From positions 1-12,923 of the forward strand of contig JAICWX010000248.1 in NCBI GenBank assembly GCA_025934635.1: a DNA stretch of 12,923 bases, given 5' to 3'. Positions 1-6,692 of the stretch are shown in pieces. Numbering within the stretch: the stretch's first letter is position 1; each line of letters starts with the position of its first letter. The stretch comes from Streptosporangiaceae bacterium (lineage in GTDB: Bacteria; Actinomycetota; Actinomycetes; Streptosporangiales; Streptosporangiaceae). Under the pieces are notes generated by a model. That model saw only the letters and a program-made list of their open reading frames with translations, had not been told where the DNA came from and did no database searches. The position numbers and the translations under genes are program-made.

Positions 1-527
1 CGGTGGTGCACGGGGTGCGGACGGCGGTGGCGGCGGGCTGCCGGGCGGTGGTGCTGACCAACGCGGCGGGCGGGATCAGGCCGGGGCTCAGCGTGGGCGA
101 GCCGGTGCTGATCAGCGACCACCTCAACCTGACCGGCCGGTCCCCGCTGGCCGGGCCGCCCCCGCCCGGGCAGCGGTTCACCGACCTGACCGACCTGTAC
201 TCCCCCCGGCTGCGGGCGCTGGCCCGCGAGGCCGACCCGAGCCTGGCCGAAGGGGTCTACGCGATGATGCCGGGGCCGCACTACGAGACCCCGGCGGAGA
301 TCACCATGCTGGGCCGGCTCGGCGCCGACCTGGTCGGGATGTCGACCGTCCTGGAGGCGATCGCGGCCCGTCACCTGGGCGCCGAGGTGCTGGGCATCTC
401 CCTGGTCACCAACCTGGCGGCGGGACTGGCCGGGCAGAGCCTCAGCCACGCCGAGGTGGTCGAGGCGGGCCGGGTCTCCGCCGGCCGGATGGGCACCTTG
501 CTGGCCGGGATCCTCCCCCGCGTCTAG
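1..527 (+). CDS. punA: Purine nucleoside phosphorylase, 3' part (5' end outside window)
   Basis: Phosphorolytic cleavage of purine (deoxy)nucleosides to free base and (deoxy)ribose-1-phosphate in the cytoplasm. The frame is open at the left edge and 174 complete residues are visible, so roughly the first third of a usual trimeric PNP (about 270 aa) is missing. Seen motifs, numbered from the first visible Met: [10 protein letters not shown] (17-26), [10 protein letters not shown] (91-100) whose Glu95 matches the purine-contacting Glu of the family, GMSTVLEAI (112-120), and SLVTNLAAG (133-141) whose Asn137 matches the base-binding Asn. These mark the trimeric (PNP/MTAP) class rather than the hexameric DeoD class. 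MTAP-type specificity cannot be excluded without the N-terminus. The TAG stop overlaps the stop of the convergent CDF gene. A functional link to the distant deoC operon is inferred from the pathway. Confidence 0.93.
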   Translation, partial: VVHGVRTAVAAGCRAVVLTNAAGGIRPGLSVGEPVLISDHLNLTGRSPLAGPPPPGQRFTDLTDLYSPRLRALAREADPSLAEGVYAMMPGPHYETPAEITMLGRLGADLVGMSTVLEAIAARHLGAEVLGISLVTNLAAGLAGQSLSHAEVVEAGRVSAGRMGTLLAGILPRV

Positions 528-1660
528 ACCTCTGCTGCTAAGACCCCGGGGTGATGGGCTAGCGCCGCGTGGTGGTCGGTGCCGGCGTGGTCCAGCGGGT
601 CGGCGTGCACGATGGCCGCGGCGAGCCGCGGGATGGCGTGGATGAGCGCGTGCTCGGCGCTGACCGCGATGTCGTGGGCCTGGACGACGGTGCAGGCCGG
701 GTCCACCGCGATCTCGCACTCGGCGCGCAGGGTGCGGCCGACCCAGCGGAGCCGGACCCGCCCGGCCGCCAGCACGCCGGGGGTGGCGAGCAGGGTGGCC
801 TCGGCCTGTTCGGTGAGGGCGGGGTCGACGCTGTCCAGGAGACGCCGGCCGACCTCGCGGGCGGCCTGCCAGCCGACCATCAAGATGGCCGCCGTGATGA
901 GCAGGCCCACCACCGGGTCGGCCCAGCGCCAGCCGATCGCCACGCCGCCCGCGCCGATGAGCACGGCCAGGCTCGTGAACCCGTCGGTTCTCGCGTGCAG
1001 GCCGTCGGCGACCAGCGCGGCCGACCCGATCCGGCGGCCGGTCCTGATCCGGTAGCGGGCGACCAGCTCGTTGCCGGCGAAGCCGACCGCGGCCGCGATC
1101 GCGACCGCGACCAGGTGGGTGACCGGGTGCGGGTGCAGCAGCCGGGTGACGGCGGCGTAGGCGGCCGCGGCCGAGGAGAGCAGGATCACGGCCACGATCA
1201 CGACGCCAGCCAGGTCCTCGGCCCGGCCGTAGCCGTAGGTGTACCGCCGGGTGGGCCGCCGCCGGCTGAGCATGAACGCGATGCCGAGCGGCACCGCGGT
1301 CAGCGCGTCGGCCCCGTTGTGCAGCGCGTCGCCGAGCAGCGCGACCGAGCCGGACAGCGCCACCACCACCGCCTGGGCCAGCGCGGTCGCGGCCAGCCCG
1401 GCCAGCGAGATCCACAGCGTCCGCAGGCCCTCGGCGGAGGATTCGAGCACCGGGTCGACCGCGCGGTCGTGGTCGTGCGAGTGCGGGCCGACCGTGTGGC
1501 GGACGCGGGCCCATAGGCCCTGACGCTCATGGCCGTGATCATGATCGTGCTCGCGATGGTCTTGGTGATCGTGATCATGGTGGTCGTGGTCGTGGTCGTG
1601 GTCGCGGTGGTCGCTGCCGTGCTCGTGGCGGGCGGCGGCCGGGTGCTGCTGGCTGGTCAT
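524..1660 (-). CDS. CDF-family metal (probably zinc) efflux transporter with His-rich N-terminus
   Basis: Cation diffusion facilitator of 378 aa that should export Zn2+ or a similar divalent cation across the cytoplasmic membrane in exchange for protons. Residues 1-67 are dominated by His and Asp in HD/DH repeats (about 12-46), a likely metal-buffering cytoplasmic tail that is longer than in many bacterial homologues. Six hydrophobic segments follow from about residue 80 to 265. The transport site is visible as H114-x3-D118 in the second helix ([11 protein letters not shown]) and H222-x3-D226 in the fifth ([11 protein letters not shown]); the HD-HD pattern is typical of zinc-type members. Residues 275-355 form the usual cytoplasmic ferredoxin-like domain, followed by a second His cluster (353-370). 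The ATG at 1660 has only a weak GGAA upstream. It is convergent with the phosphorylase gene and divergent from the DUF3500 gene. No metal-sensor gene lies beside it. Confidence 0.93.
   Translation of the reverse strand: MTSQQHPAAARHEHGSDHRDHDHDHDHHDHDHQDHREHDHDHGHERQGLWARVRHTVGPHSHDHDRAVDPVLESSAEGLRTLWISLAGLAATALAQAVVVALSGSVALLGDALHNGADALTAVPLGIAFMLSRRRPTRRYTYGYGRAEDLAGVVIVAVILLSSAAAAYAAVTRLLHPHPVTHLVAVAIAAAVGFAGNELVARYRIRTGRRIGSAALVADGLHARTDGFTSLAVLIGAGGVAIGWRWADPVVGLLITAAILMVGWQAAREVGRRLLDSVDPALTEQAEATLLATPGVLAAGRVRLRWVGRTLRAECEIAVDPACTVVQAHDIAVSAEHALIHAIPRLAAAIVHADPLDHAGTDHHAALAHHPGVLAAEV
1581..1613. repeat. Hexanucleotide microsatellite TGGTCG within the His/Asp-rich exporter tail
   Basis: Four perfect tandem copies of TGGTCG occupy 1581-1604, then CGG and one more TGGTCG ending at 1613. 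On the coding strand each unit gives a Asp-His step of the metal-buffering tail. Units of six bases keep the frame, so slippage would lengthen or shorten the His/Asp tract without breaking the gene. Confidence 0.8.
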
Positions 1661-1764
1661 GGTTCCAGCATGACCCGGAAAACCCGTTGCAGCATCTCGA
1701 CAGCAGCCAGCCGTGCGCGGCTGCGAACCGCTCGCAGCTGCGGATCCAGGCGGATAATCGGATC
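1661..1764. promoter_or_regulatory. Divergent promoter region between the CDF exporter and the DUF3500 gene
   Basis: This 104-bp gap must hold both promoters. Rightward, GATAAT at 1753-1758 sits 6 nt before the ATG at 1765, the geometry of a -10 element feeding a leaderless transcript; no clear -35 is seen. Two dyads could be operators: CAGCCG-TGCG-CGGCTG (1708-1723) and the palindrome CGCAGCTGCG (1733-1742). No canonical Zur or ArsR site was recognised. All assignments here are inference from position and sequence shape. Confidence 0.4.
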
Positions 1765-2817
1765 ATGGACAACAACGGGGAAAGGCCGGAAGTACCGGAG
1801 ACGGCCGGACGGATGACGGCGGCAGCCTCGGCGTTCGTCGGCGCGCTGACGGCGGAGCAGCGGAAACAGGCCTGCTACGCGTTCGGCGATGAGCGGCGCA
1901 GCTGGTCCTTCCTGCCCGCCCGGGACCGGGACGGGCTGCCGATCGGCGCGCTCGACGAGGGCCAGCGCCGGCTGGGGCACGAGCTGATCGTGACCGGCAC
2001 GAGCATCCCCGCCTACACCAAGGTGGTGTCGGTGATGGCCATGGAGCACGTGCTCCGGGCCCTGTCCCCGGCGGCCTTGACTGACCTGTTCAATCCCGAA
2101 CGGTATTGCTTCAAGGTGTTCGGCACGCCGGGCGAGCAGGCGTGGGGCTGGCAGTTCGCCGGGCATCACGTGTCGCTCAACTTCACCGTGGCCGACGGCC
2201 GGCACGTCTCCCCCACCCCCTGCATGCTGGGCTCCCAGCCTGCTTCCGTTGGGCTGCTGGCACCGCTCGCCGACGACGAGGAGATCGGCTTCCGGCTGGT
2301 GAACTCGCTGGACGCGGCGCAGCGGCGGGCGGCGATCATCCACCACCGGTCGCCGCCGGACCTGGCCGCCCGGATGGTTCCCCGGCTCGGCGAGGTCGAA
2401 CGTCCCGACCCGATGTTCGCGCCCGAGCCGGACTACGTGCTCAGCGACGACGAGCGGGACATCCTCAGCTACGTCCGGTCCAGCCCCAAGGGCATCCCCG
2501 GGTCGTCGCTGAACCGGCTGCAGTTCGACTCGCTCACCGAGCTGGTCGGGGCGTTCGTCCGGCGGCTGCCGGACGAGGTGGCCGGGGCGCAGCTGCACGA
2601 CCTGGAGCGGGCGGGCATGGACAACCTGACGTTCGCCTGGGCGGGCGGGACGTCGCCCGGGGAGCGGCACTACTACCGCGTCCAGGGTCCGACGCTGCTC
2701 ATCGAGCACGACAACACCCAGGGAAACGGCAACCACATCCACTCGGCCTGGCGGAACCCGGCCGCTGATTTCGGCGACGACGTGCTGGCCGCGCACTACC
2801 GCGCGCACCACGCGTAG
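1765..2817 (+). CDS. DUF3500 domain-containing protein
   Basis: A 350-aa protein recognised as a member of the DUF3500 family, whose function is unknown to me. Family-like segments are RRSWSFLPARDRDGLPIG (about 44-61), GWQFAGHHVSLNFTV (128-142) and a C-terminal IEHDN ... NHIHSAWR block (313-332). The last has conserved-looking Glu314, His315, Asp316, His324 and His326, which might bind a metal or form an active site (inference). No signal peptide or membrane helix is evident. I chose the ATG at 1765 because a GATAAT box lies 6 nt upstream, suggesting a leaderless message. An upstream in-frame ATG at 1687 would add 26 residues of non-conserved appearance, and ATG 1813 is a shorter option. It is divergent from the metal exporter, but nothing else ties the two together. 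Confidence 0.85.
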   Translation: MDNNGERPEVPETAGRMTAAASAFVGALTAEQRKQACYAFGDERRSWSFLPARDRDGLPIGALDEGQRRLGHELIVTGTSIPAYTKVVSVMAMEHVLRALSPAALTDLFNPERYCFKVFGTPGEQAWGWQFAGHHVSLNFTVADGRHVSPTPCMLGSQPASVGLLAPLADDEEIGFRLVNSLDAAQRRAAIIHHRSPPDLAARMVPRLGEVERPDPMFAPEPDYVLSDDERDILSYVRSSPKGIPGSSLNRLQFDSLTELVGAFVRRLPDEVAGAQLHDLERAGMDNLTFAWAGGTSPGERHYYRVQGPTLLIEHDNTQGNGNHIHSAWRNPAADFGDDVLAAHYRAHHA

Positions 2818-2835
2818 CGGTACGCGCGGGTGGCG

Positions 2836-2867
2836 CCGGCCAGGCCCGCGGTGACGGACCTGGCCGG
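2836..2867. terminator. Bidirectional hairpin between convergent genes
   Basis: CCGGCCAGG (2836-2844) and CCTGGCCGG (2859-2867) form a perfect 9-bp stem with a 14-nt loop. It lies in the 62-bp space between the stops of the DUF3500 gene (2817) and the leftward membrane-protein gene (2880). There is no T-run on either side, so it would be a U-less terminator of the kind common in actinomycetes. The function is inferred from position and shape. Confidence 0.6.
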
Positions 2868-2879
2868 GGCTTGCCGGGG

Positions 2880-3614
2880 CTAGACGCAGGAGGCGGCGGG
2901 GACCTCGCTCGCGGCTGGCGTAGTCGCGGTGCCGTCCTGGGCCGGGGTGGTCGCGGCTGCCTGCTCGGCGGCGAGGCGCTCGCCCTCGCGCTGGGCGCGG
3001 CGGCCGTAGGCGATCATCCAGGCCATGAGGAGGCCGAAGACGGCGTAGGGCATGATCTTGGAGATGGTCAGCGCGGTCGAGGTCGAGACGGTCTCCACGA
3101 TGACGACCCGGGCCGCTGCCTCCGCGAGGTACACGATGCCCCAGACCACGGTGTAGAGCCAGAACGTGTGACGGAACCCCTCGTACTGCCACAGGGACTC
3201 GAACTCCTGGCCCTTGTCGGTCTCCGGGCCGATGAACTCGATGGCGAACCGGTAGATCAGCGGCCGCCGGGCCCGCAGCGAACCGAGGCACAGCAGCCCG
3301 AACACGGCGGTGGGTACCGAGCCCTCGACCAGGACCAGCCGCGGGTCGCCGCTGAGCAGCCCGAGGACGGTGCCGACCGCGATGCCGGCGAGTACGACAA
3401 CCCCGATGGTGTCCACGCGCCGGTGGCGGATCACGCCGGCGGCTACCCCCAGGGCCGGGAAGGCGCCGCTCAGGACGAGCGCGGAGACCGCGCTCTGTCC
3501 GGCGTCGCGCAGCAGCGAGTAGGCCACGAGGGGCCCGGCGATGTCGAAGACCGCGATCATCGCCAGGGACTGGAAGCGGTTGCGGTTGCGTCCGGACCAG
3601 TTGCTTTTCGTCAT
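2880..3614 (-). CDS. VC0807-like multi-pass membrane protein
   Basis: A 244-aa integral membrane protein with about six hydrophobic segments (roughly 16-34, 43-61, 69-88, 98-113, 150-170, 185-203). A polar stretch, RRPLIYRFAIEFIGPETDKG (116-135), precedes the fifth helix, and the cytoplasm-like tail (204-244) is rich in Ala, Glu and Thr. The layout resembles the uncharacterised VC0807 family found in many actinobacteria; I assign the family from memory of its pattern, and no function is known. An upstream extension of the frame to 3794 exists, but its Arg/Pro-rich residues are not membrane-protein-like. The ATG at 3614 has GGGGAC just upstream and a TAGCGT box 7 nt away that could act as a -10 for a leaderless message. 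A 7-bp inverted repeat lies 51 bp upstream of the start. Confidence 0.85.
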   Translation of the reverse strand: MTKSNWSGRNRNRFQSLAMIAVFDIAGPLVAYSLLRDAGQSAVSALVLSGAFPALGVAAGVIRHRRVDTIGVVVLAGIAVGTVLGLLSGDPRLVLVEGSVPTAVFGLLCLGSLRARRPLIYRFAIEFIGPETDKGQEFESLWQYEGFRHTFWLYTVVWGIVYLAEAAARVVIVETVSTSTALTISKIMPYAVFGLLMAWMIAYGRRAQREGERLAAEQAAATTPAQDGTATTPAASEVPAASCV

Positions 3615-3664
3615 GTCCCCAACGCTACGAACGGGACCGCACCTGGCCCCAGTGCCCTGGATCC

Positions 3665-3687
3665 TGACATCGGCGTGACTGATGTCA
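3665..3687. promoter_or_regulatory. Inverted repeat, candidate operator upstream of the VC0807-like gene
   Basis: TGACATC (3665-3671) and GATGTCA (3681-3687) form a perfect 7-bp dyad with a 9-bp spacer, directly followed by the 10-bp palindrome ACCGGCCGGT (3687-3696). The pair lies in the 107-bp gap upstream of the gene that starts at 3614. Two recognition arms about 16 bp apart centre to centre suit a dimeric transcription factor. The regulator is unknown. Confidence 0.4.
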
Positions 3688-3721
3688 CCGGCCGGTACGT
3701 GACGCCGGGGATCCGGGCAGG

Positions 3722-3970
3722 TCAGGCGCCCGGCCGGCCGGCCCGGCGGCCGCGGACCAGGCTGGCTACGACGACCAGCGGGGCGGTGACGCACGCGACG
3801 TAGAGCAGCTTCAGCGGCTCTCCGGGGCGCGGCCGCATGCCGGTCACCGGATCAGGGTCGGAGTTGAACGCCAGGGACGGCTTCACGTGCCGCCAGCGCG
3901 TGATCTCCAGGTACATGAGATACCAGGAACCGATCCACACCACACCGCCGAGCCATCTCGCCTTGCGCAT
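3722..3970 (-). CDS. Small two-helix membrane protein, hypothetical
   Basis: An 82-aa protein I do not recognise. Hydrophobic helices at about residues 7-23 (rich in Trp and Tyr) and 53-72 are joined by a polar loop containing FNSDPDPVTG. Both ends are basic: MRKAR at the start and RGRRAGRPGA at the end. With two helices and positive charges at both ends, it is probably a hairpin with both termini in the cytoplasm. It lies 57 bp after the HNH gene and 107 bp before the VC0807-like gene, all on the same strand, so loose co-transcription is possible. The start at 3970 is the only ATG that includes the first helix. Coding status is supported by the membrane-like composition, not by homology. Confidence 0.6.
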   Translation of the reverse strand: MRKARWLGGVVWIGSWYLMYLEITRWRHVKPSLAFNSDPDPVTGMRPRPGEPLKLLYVACVTAPLVVVASLVRGRRAGRPGA

Positions 3971-4007
3971 GCCCTGATGCTCCCACCGCCACGGGCCGTA
4001 CCGCCAT

Positions 4008-4023
4008 CCCGGGAGGCCCCGGG
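4008..4023 (-). terminator. GC hairpin just after the HNH gene
   Basis: CCCGGG (4008-4013), the tetraloop AGGC and CCCGGG (4018-4023) form a 6-bp stem starting 4 nt beyond the TAA stop of the leftward HNH gene. There is no T-run. It is a candidate weak terminator or attenuator between that gene and the small membrane-protein gene. A GC-rich genome makes such short dyads common. Confidence 0.35.
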
Positions 4024-4027
4024 GGGG

Positions 4028-5740
4028 TTACCCGGCTCGGGCGGGCGGGCCGTGGCTGCGCAGCATCTTGGTCTTGTCCTTGTTCCAGGCGGTGGTGGTG
4101 CCGTCGGGGTTCAGGACCAGGGTCCAGCCCTGGCGGTGGATGGCGATCTGGTGGTGATACCGGCACAGCAGGACGCAGTTCTTCACGCTGGTGGTGCCGC
4201 CGTGGGCCTTGTGCCGGATGTGGTGCACCTCGCAGACCGCGGCGGGCCGCCGGCAGCCGGGGAACCGGCAGTGCCGGTCGCGCAGGCCGACCAGGTTCCG
4301 GATCGAGCCCGGGATGGCCTTGCTGAGGCCGATGTCGAGCGGCAGGCTGGGCCCGGCCAGCTTCTCGCCGAGCTGCCGCTGCCGGACGAACGACGCCAGG
4401 CCGCCCGGCCCGGACAGCAGGTCCACGGCCTTGCCGATGATCGCCTGTTCGAGCGCCTCCCGCGAGATCACGGCGGTCACCGCGGCCGCGCCATCGGCCC
4501 CGGGCCCGGCCTGCGCGGCGTCCCGCGCCTGCGCGGTGCTGATGCTGTCACGGCGGCTGAGCTTGTCCAGTGTGGCGCACAGCCGCACCAGGTCCGCGAA
4601 CACGGCCAGGTTGATCTCGCCGGTCACCACCGGCACCACCGTCGCGTCGCAGGCGAACGCCGCGGCGGCGCCGCCGTCCAGCCACGCCCCGTCGTTCCCG
4701 CGGGCTTCGGCGGTGCGGGCCTTGTACCCGGCCCACCGGGCCCGCGCCTGCCGGGTCCATTCCTCCCGCAACCGGTCACTGCCCTCCAGCAGCATCAGGT
4801 CCGCCAGCGTGACATGGGCCAGCACCTTGACCGGCTGCCCGGCGCGCTGCGGCACCAGCCCCGCCGCCACCAGCCTGGACATAGCCTCCTGCAAAGCGTC
4901 GTGGTACCGCTGCTCATGGCTGCGGGTGTCTTCCACCCCGGCGCGGGCGGACAGGGCATCCAGCACCGCCTGCACCACCTGGGCGCACTCCGGGGTCAGG
5001 TCCCCGCGGATCACCCCGGCCCCGCCGAACGTGGTCATCAGCCGTACCGACCGGTCATCCAGCACCGCGTCTTCACCAGGATCCCGGTTACCGCCGGGGT
5101 CCCCGGGCTCCCCGGCGAGTCCGTCCTCACCCGGGTCCCGGTCCTGATCCTCGTCCTGCTCCCGGCCTGGCTCATGGCCGGGATCGGGCTCTTGACCAGG
5201 AACTGGATCAGGGCCGCGGCCATCGAGCTGGTGCTGGCGGGACCGCTCGTACATCTCCCCCGCCAGCCCGGCCAGGTCTGGCAGCCCCAGACCCGATACT
5301 GCCGCAGCCAGCAAGATCCCGTCCGCCGCATCGCGGGAATCCTCCGGGAGCTTGCCGGTCCACTCGCAGATCACCCGCGCCCACGGCTCGGACACGGCTT
5401 TCGCGATCAGGGCGGCCTGCACCCGCGGATGCGCCCGGGCCCGCTTCACCCACCCGGTATGGCCGGACGCCGCCCCCGCCGTGATCGCGGTCTGGTGGAC
5501 CAGCCACGCACGGGGGCTGCAGGCTCCGTCATCGGTGTAGCCCTGGCCGGCGGTGAATGCCCCCAGCATCGATGTCCGCGCCGCCGTCGCGACCGAGTTC
5601 GCCTGTTCCAGACCCCGCAGGCACGCCGCCTGCGCTGCGGCCCCCAGCGCGGCAGCGTCCGCGGTGGCGAGGTAGGCAAGCCCGGCCTGCACCATGTCCA
5701 TCGCCTCACCGGCCGAAACCGGGACAGCCACGGTACTCAC
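4028..5740 (-). CDS. DUF222 / HNH endonuclease-fold protein
   Basis: A 570-aa protein with an N-terminal helical DUF222 (13E12-repeat) region, split by a linker, and a C-terminal HNH nuclease fold. The HNH part spans about 487-541. Zn-type cysteines sit at C491 and C496 (CRFPGC), the core is CEVHHIRH (503-510) with His506/His507, then N521, C526, H529 and H530 (CRYHH), so the catalytic and metal residues look complete. Such proteins occur in many copies in actinobacterial genomes. They are often linked to mobile DNA, but their real function is unclear. Residues 176-228 are a Pro/Gly/Asp/Glu-rich, probably disordered insert. The start is GTG at 5740, fixed by AGGAGG 9 nt upstream. The gene stands at the edge of an AT-rich island, divergent from the alpha/beta hydrolase. 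Confidence 0.93.
   Translation of the reverse strand: MSTVAVPVSAGEAMDMVQAGLAYLATADAAALGAAAQAACLRGLEQANSVATAARTSMLGAFTAGQGYTDDGACSPRAWLVHQTAITAGAASGHTGWVKRARAHPRVQAALIAKAVSEPWARVICEWTGKLPEDSRDAADGILLAAAVSGLGLPDLAGLAGEMYERSRQHQLDGRGPDPVPGQEPDPGHEPGREQDEDQDRDPGEDGLAGEPGDPGGNRDPGEDAVLDDRSVRLMTTFGGAGVIRGDLTPECAQVVQAVLDALSARAGVEDTRSHEQRYHDALQEAMSRLVAAGLVPQRAGQPVKVLAHVTLADLMLLEGSDRLREEWTRQARARWAGYKARTAEARGNDGAWLDGGAAAAFACDATVVPVVTGEINLAVFADLVRLCATLDKLSRRDSISTAQARDAAQAGPGADGAAAVTAVISREALEQAIIGKAVDLLSGPGGLASFVRQRQLGEKLAGPSLPLDIGLSKAIPGSIRNLVGLRDRHCRFPGCRRPAAVCEVHHIRHKAHGGTTSVKNCVLLCRYHHQIAIHRQGWTLVLNPDGTTTAWNKDKTKMLRSHGPPARAG
5054..5215 (-). repeat. Low-complexity DPG/EP-rich linker segment in the HNH protein
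   Basis: Encodes residues 176-229, made of degenerate PDPVPGQEP, DPGHEP, DQDRDPGED and GEPGDPGG-type units. At DNA level these are imperfect GGGTCC/CCGGGT tracts. The segment separates the DUF222 halves, is very acidic and probably disordered, and is a likely site of length variation between paralogues. Confidence 0.6.
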
Positions 5741-5820
5741 CTGGGATAACCTCCTATGCTGCTCGGGGACTGAGTGGACGAACTCGTTTCCTCCAGCTGC
5801 CCGGTCCGAGGGAAACCTTC

Positions 5821-5945
5821 AAGAACGACTCGATAATATCATCGAATCAAGATCATTAATTGAGTTTTAATAGAATTAATAATCATTTTTATTGTCTCAT
5901 TAGGAACCCATTTAAAAACTGCAAAATCAGAAACCTCTATCTCAG
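5821..5945. other. AT-rich island in the gap between HNH gene and alpha/beta hydrolase
   Basis: By hand count 5821-5940 has 32 G+C in 120 bases (about 27 percent), against very GC-rich genes on both sides. It contains two copies of ATTAAT (5855-5860, 5875-5880) exactly 20 bp apart, within a loosely dyadic stretch. It lies in the 293-bp space (5741-6033) between divergent genes, so both promoters may lie in or beside it. Such tracts are typical targets of the actinobacterial xenogeneic silencer Lsr2 and can mark foreign DNA; both readings are inference. No tRNA, insertion-sequence end or CRISPR unit was recognised in the gap. Confidence 0.7.
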
Positions 5946-5967
5946 TGGTCACATTCGTACCGGTCAT
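5839..5967 (-). CDS. Possible 42-aa orphan ORF in the AT-rich island
   Basis: An ATG at 5967 opens a 42-aa frame (beginning MTGTNVTTEIEVSDFAVFKW, ending QLMILIR) that is nearly coextensive with the AT-rich stretch. The composition is unlike the other genes: Ile, Asn, Lys and Thr are abundant. It is not low complexity and has a plausible acidic/hydrophobic/basic pattern. There is no ribosome binding site before the ATG, and the same frame stays open far upstream on GC-rich shadow sequence, so it may be the tail of a foreign gene fragment or simply chance. The FAVFKW stretch faintly recalls the first strand of Dabb-type barrel proteins, too weakly to assign. Confidence 0.2.
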   Translation of the reverse strand: MTGTNVTTEIEVSDFAVFKWVPNETIKMIINSIKTQLMILIR

Positions 5968-6033
5968 CGCGGGGACGATGAACCTCTCAAGCCGGCCCAA
6001 TTCTGATCGTGCGAGTGAAATGGAGGCGCGACT

Positions 6034-6681
6034 ATGGAGTGGTTCATCGAGACACCAGACGGCCGGACGCTGGCGGTCGAGGATGCCGGGGATCGTGACG
6101 GCCGTCCGGTGCTGGTCCACGTGGGCACGCCGGGAGGCCGCCGCCTGTACGGCCCCCGCACGCTGGCCGATGCCGAACGCCGCCAGTTGCGGCTGATCAG
6201 CTACGACCGGCCTGGCTATGGCGGCTCGACACCTCAGCCAGGACGTTCCACAGCCGACTGCGCCGGCGATGTCCGGGTGATCTGCGAGGCCCTCGGGATC
6301 GAGCGGGTGGCGATGTGGGGCCATTCGGGTGGCGGCCCTCATGTCCTCGCGTGCGCGGCCCTCCTGCCTGACCTGGTCCCGGCGGTAGCGTCCTTGGCCT
6401 CGCTGGCCCCCTACGACGCGGAGGGACTGGACTGGCTCGCCGGCTTCAGCGAGTCGGCCCTGGAGGAGGTCCGGCTGATGCAGTCCGACGTGGGCCAGAT
6501 ATCGGTCCCGGTGCTGTTGCTGCACGGTGGCCAGGACCGGGCCGTTCCGGTCGGTCACGGCCAATGGCTAGCCTCGCATATCCCTGGCGTCGAAGCCCGG
6601 TTCTTCGAGGACGAAGGGCATTCCATCCGGGAACGGCACATCGCAGAGATACACGCCTGGCTCGTAGAGCGCAGCTTTTGA
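6034..6681 (+). CDS. Alpha/beta-fold hydrolase, short form apparently lacking its cap domain
   Basis: A soluble hydrolase of 215 aa; the substrate cannot be told from sequence. The catalytic triad looks complete: nucleophile Ser98 in GHSGGG (96-101), Asp168 in HGGQDRAVP, and His196 in EDEGHS. An oxyanion-type HVGTPGG (29-35) and SYDRPGYGGS (56-65) also fit the fold. Family members with these motifs that I recall have about 60-80 more residues between the GLDWLAGF-like segment (131-138) and the VPVLLLHGGQDR strand (158-169). Here only about 20 residues remain, so the helical cap seems deleted in frame. The start ATG at 6034 is set by GGAGG at 6022-6026. It converges on the VOC gene with an 11-bp gap. 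It may be active with an open site, or be an early decay product. Confidence 0.88.
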   Translation: MEWFIETPDGRTLAVEDAGDRDGRPVLVHVGTPGGRRLYGPRTLADAERRQLRLISYDRPGYGGSTPQPGRSTADCAGDVRVICEALGIERVAMWGHSGGGPHVLACAALLPDLVPAVASLASLAPYDAEGLDWLAGFSESALEEVRLMQSDVGQISVPVLLLHGGQDRAVPVGHGQWLASHIPGVEARFFEDEGHSIRERHIAEIHAWLVERSF

Positions 6682-6692
6682 TCTTGAAATCT

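Noticed and set aside
1657..3291. 544-aa minus-strand frame across the DUF3500 gene
   Set aside because: Low-complexity Arg/Pro/Val composition, overlapping the real DUF3500 and VC0807-like genes in shadow frames.
3615..3794. 60-residue N-terminal extension of the VC0807-like protein
   Set aside because: The Arg/Pro-rich stretch is unlike the membrane family and covers a likely promoter with a dyad; ATG 3614 is better placed.
3887..5749. 620-aa open frame opposite the HNH gene
   Set aside because: It is an antisense shadow produced by GC-rich codon bias. It has Arg/Pro/Gly/His-rich composition and no domain, and the minus strand holds a clear DUF222/HNH protein with a strong ribosome binding site.
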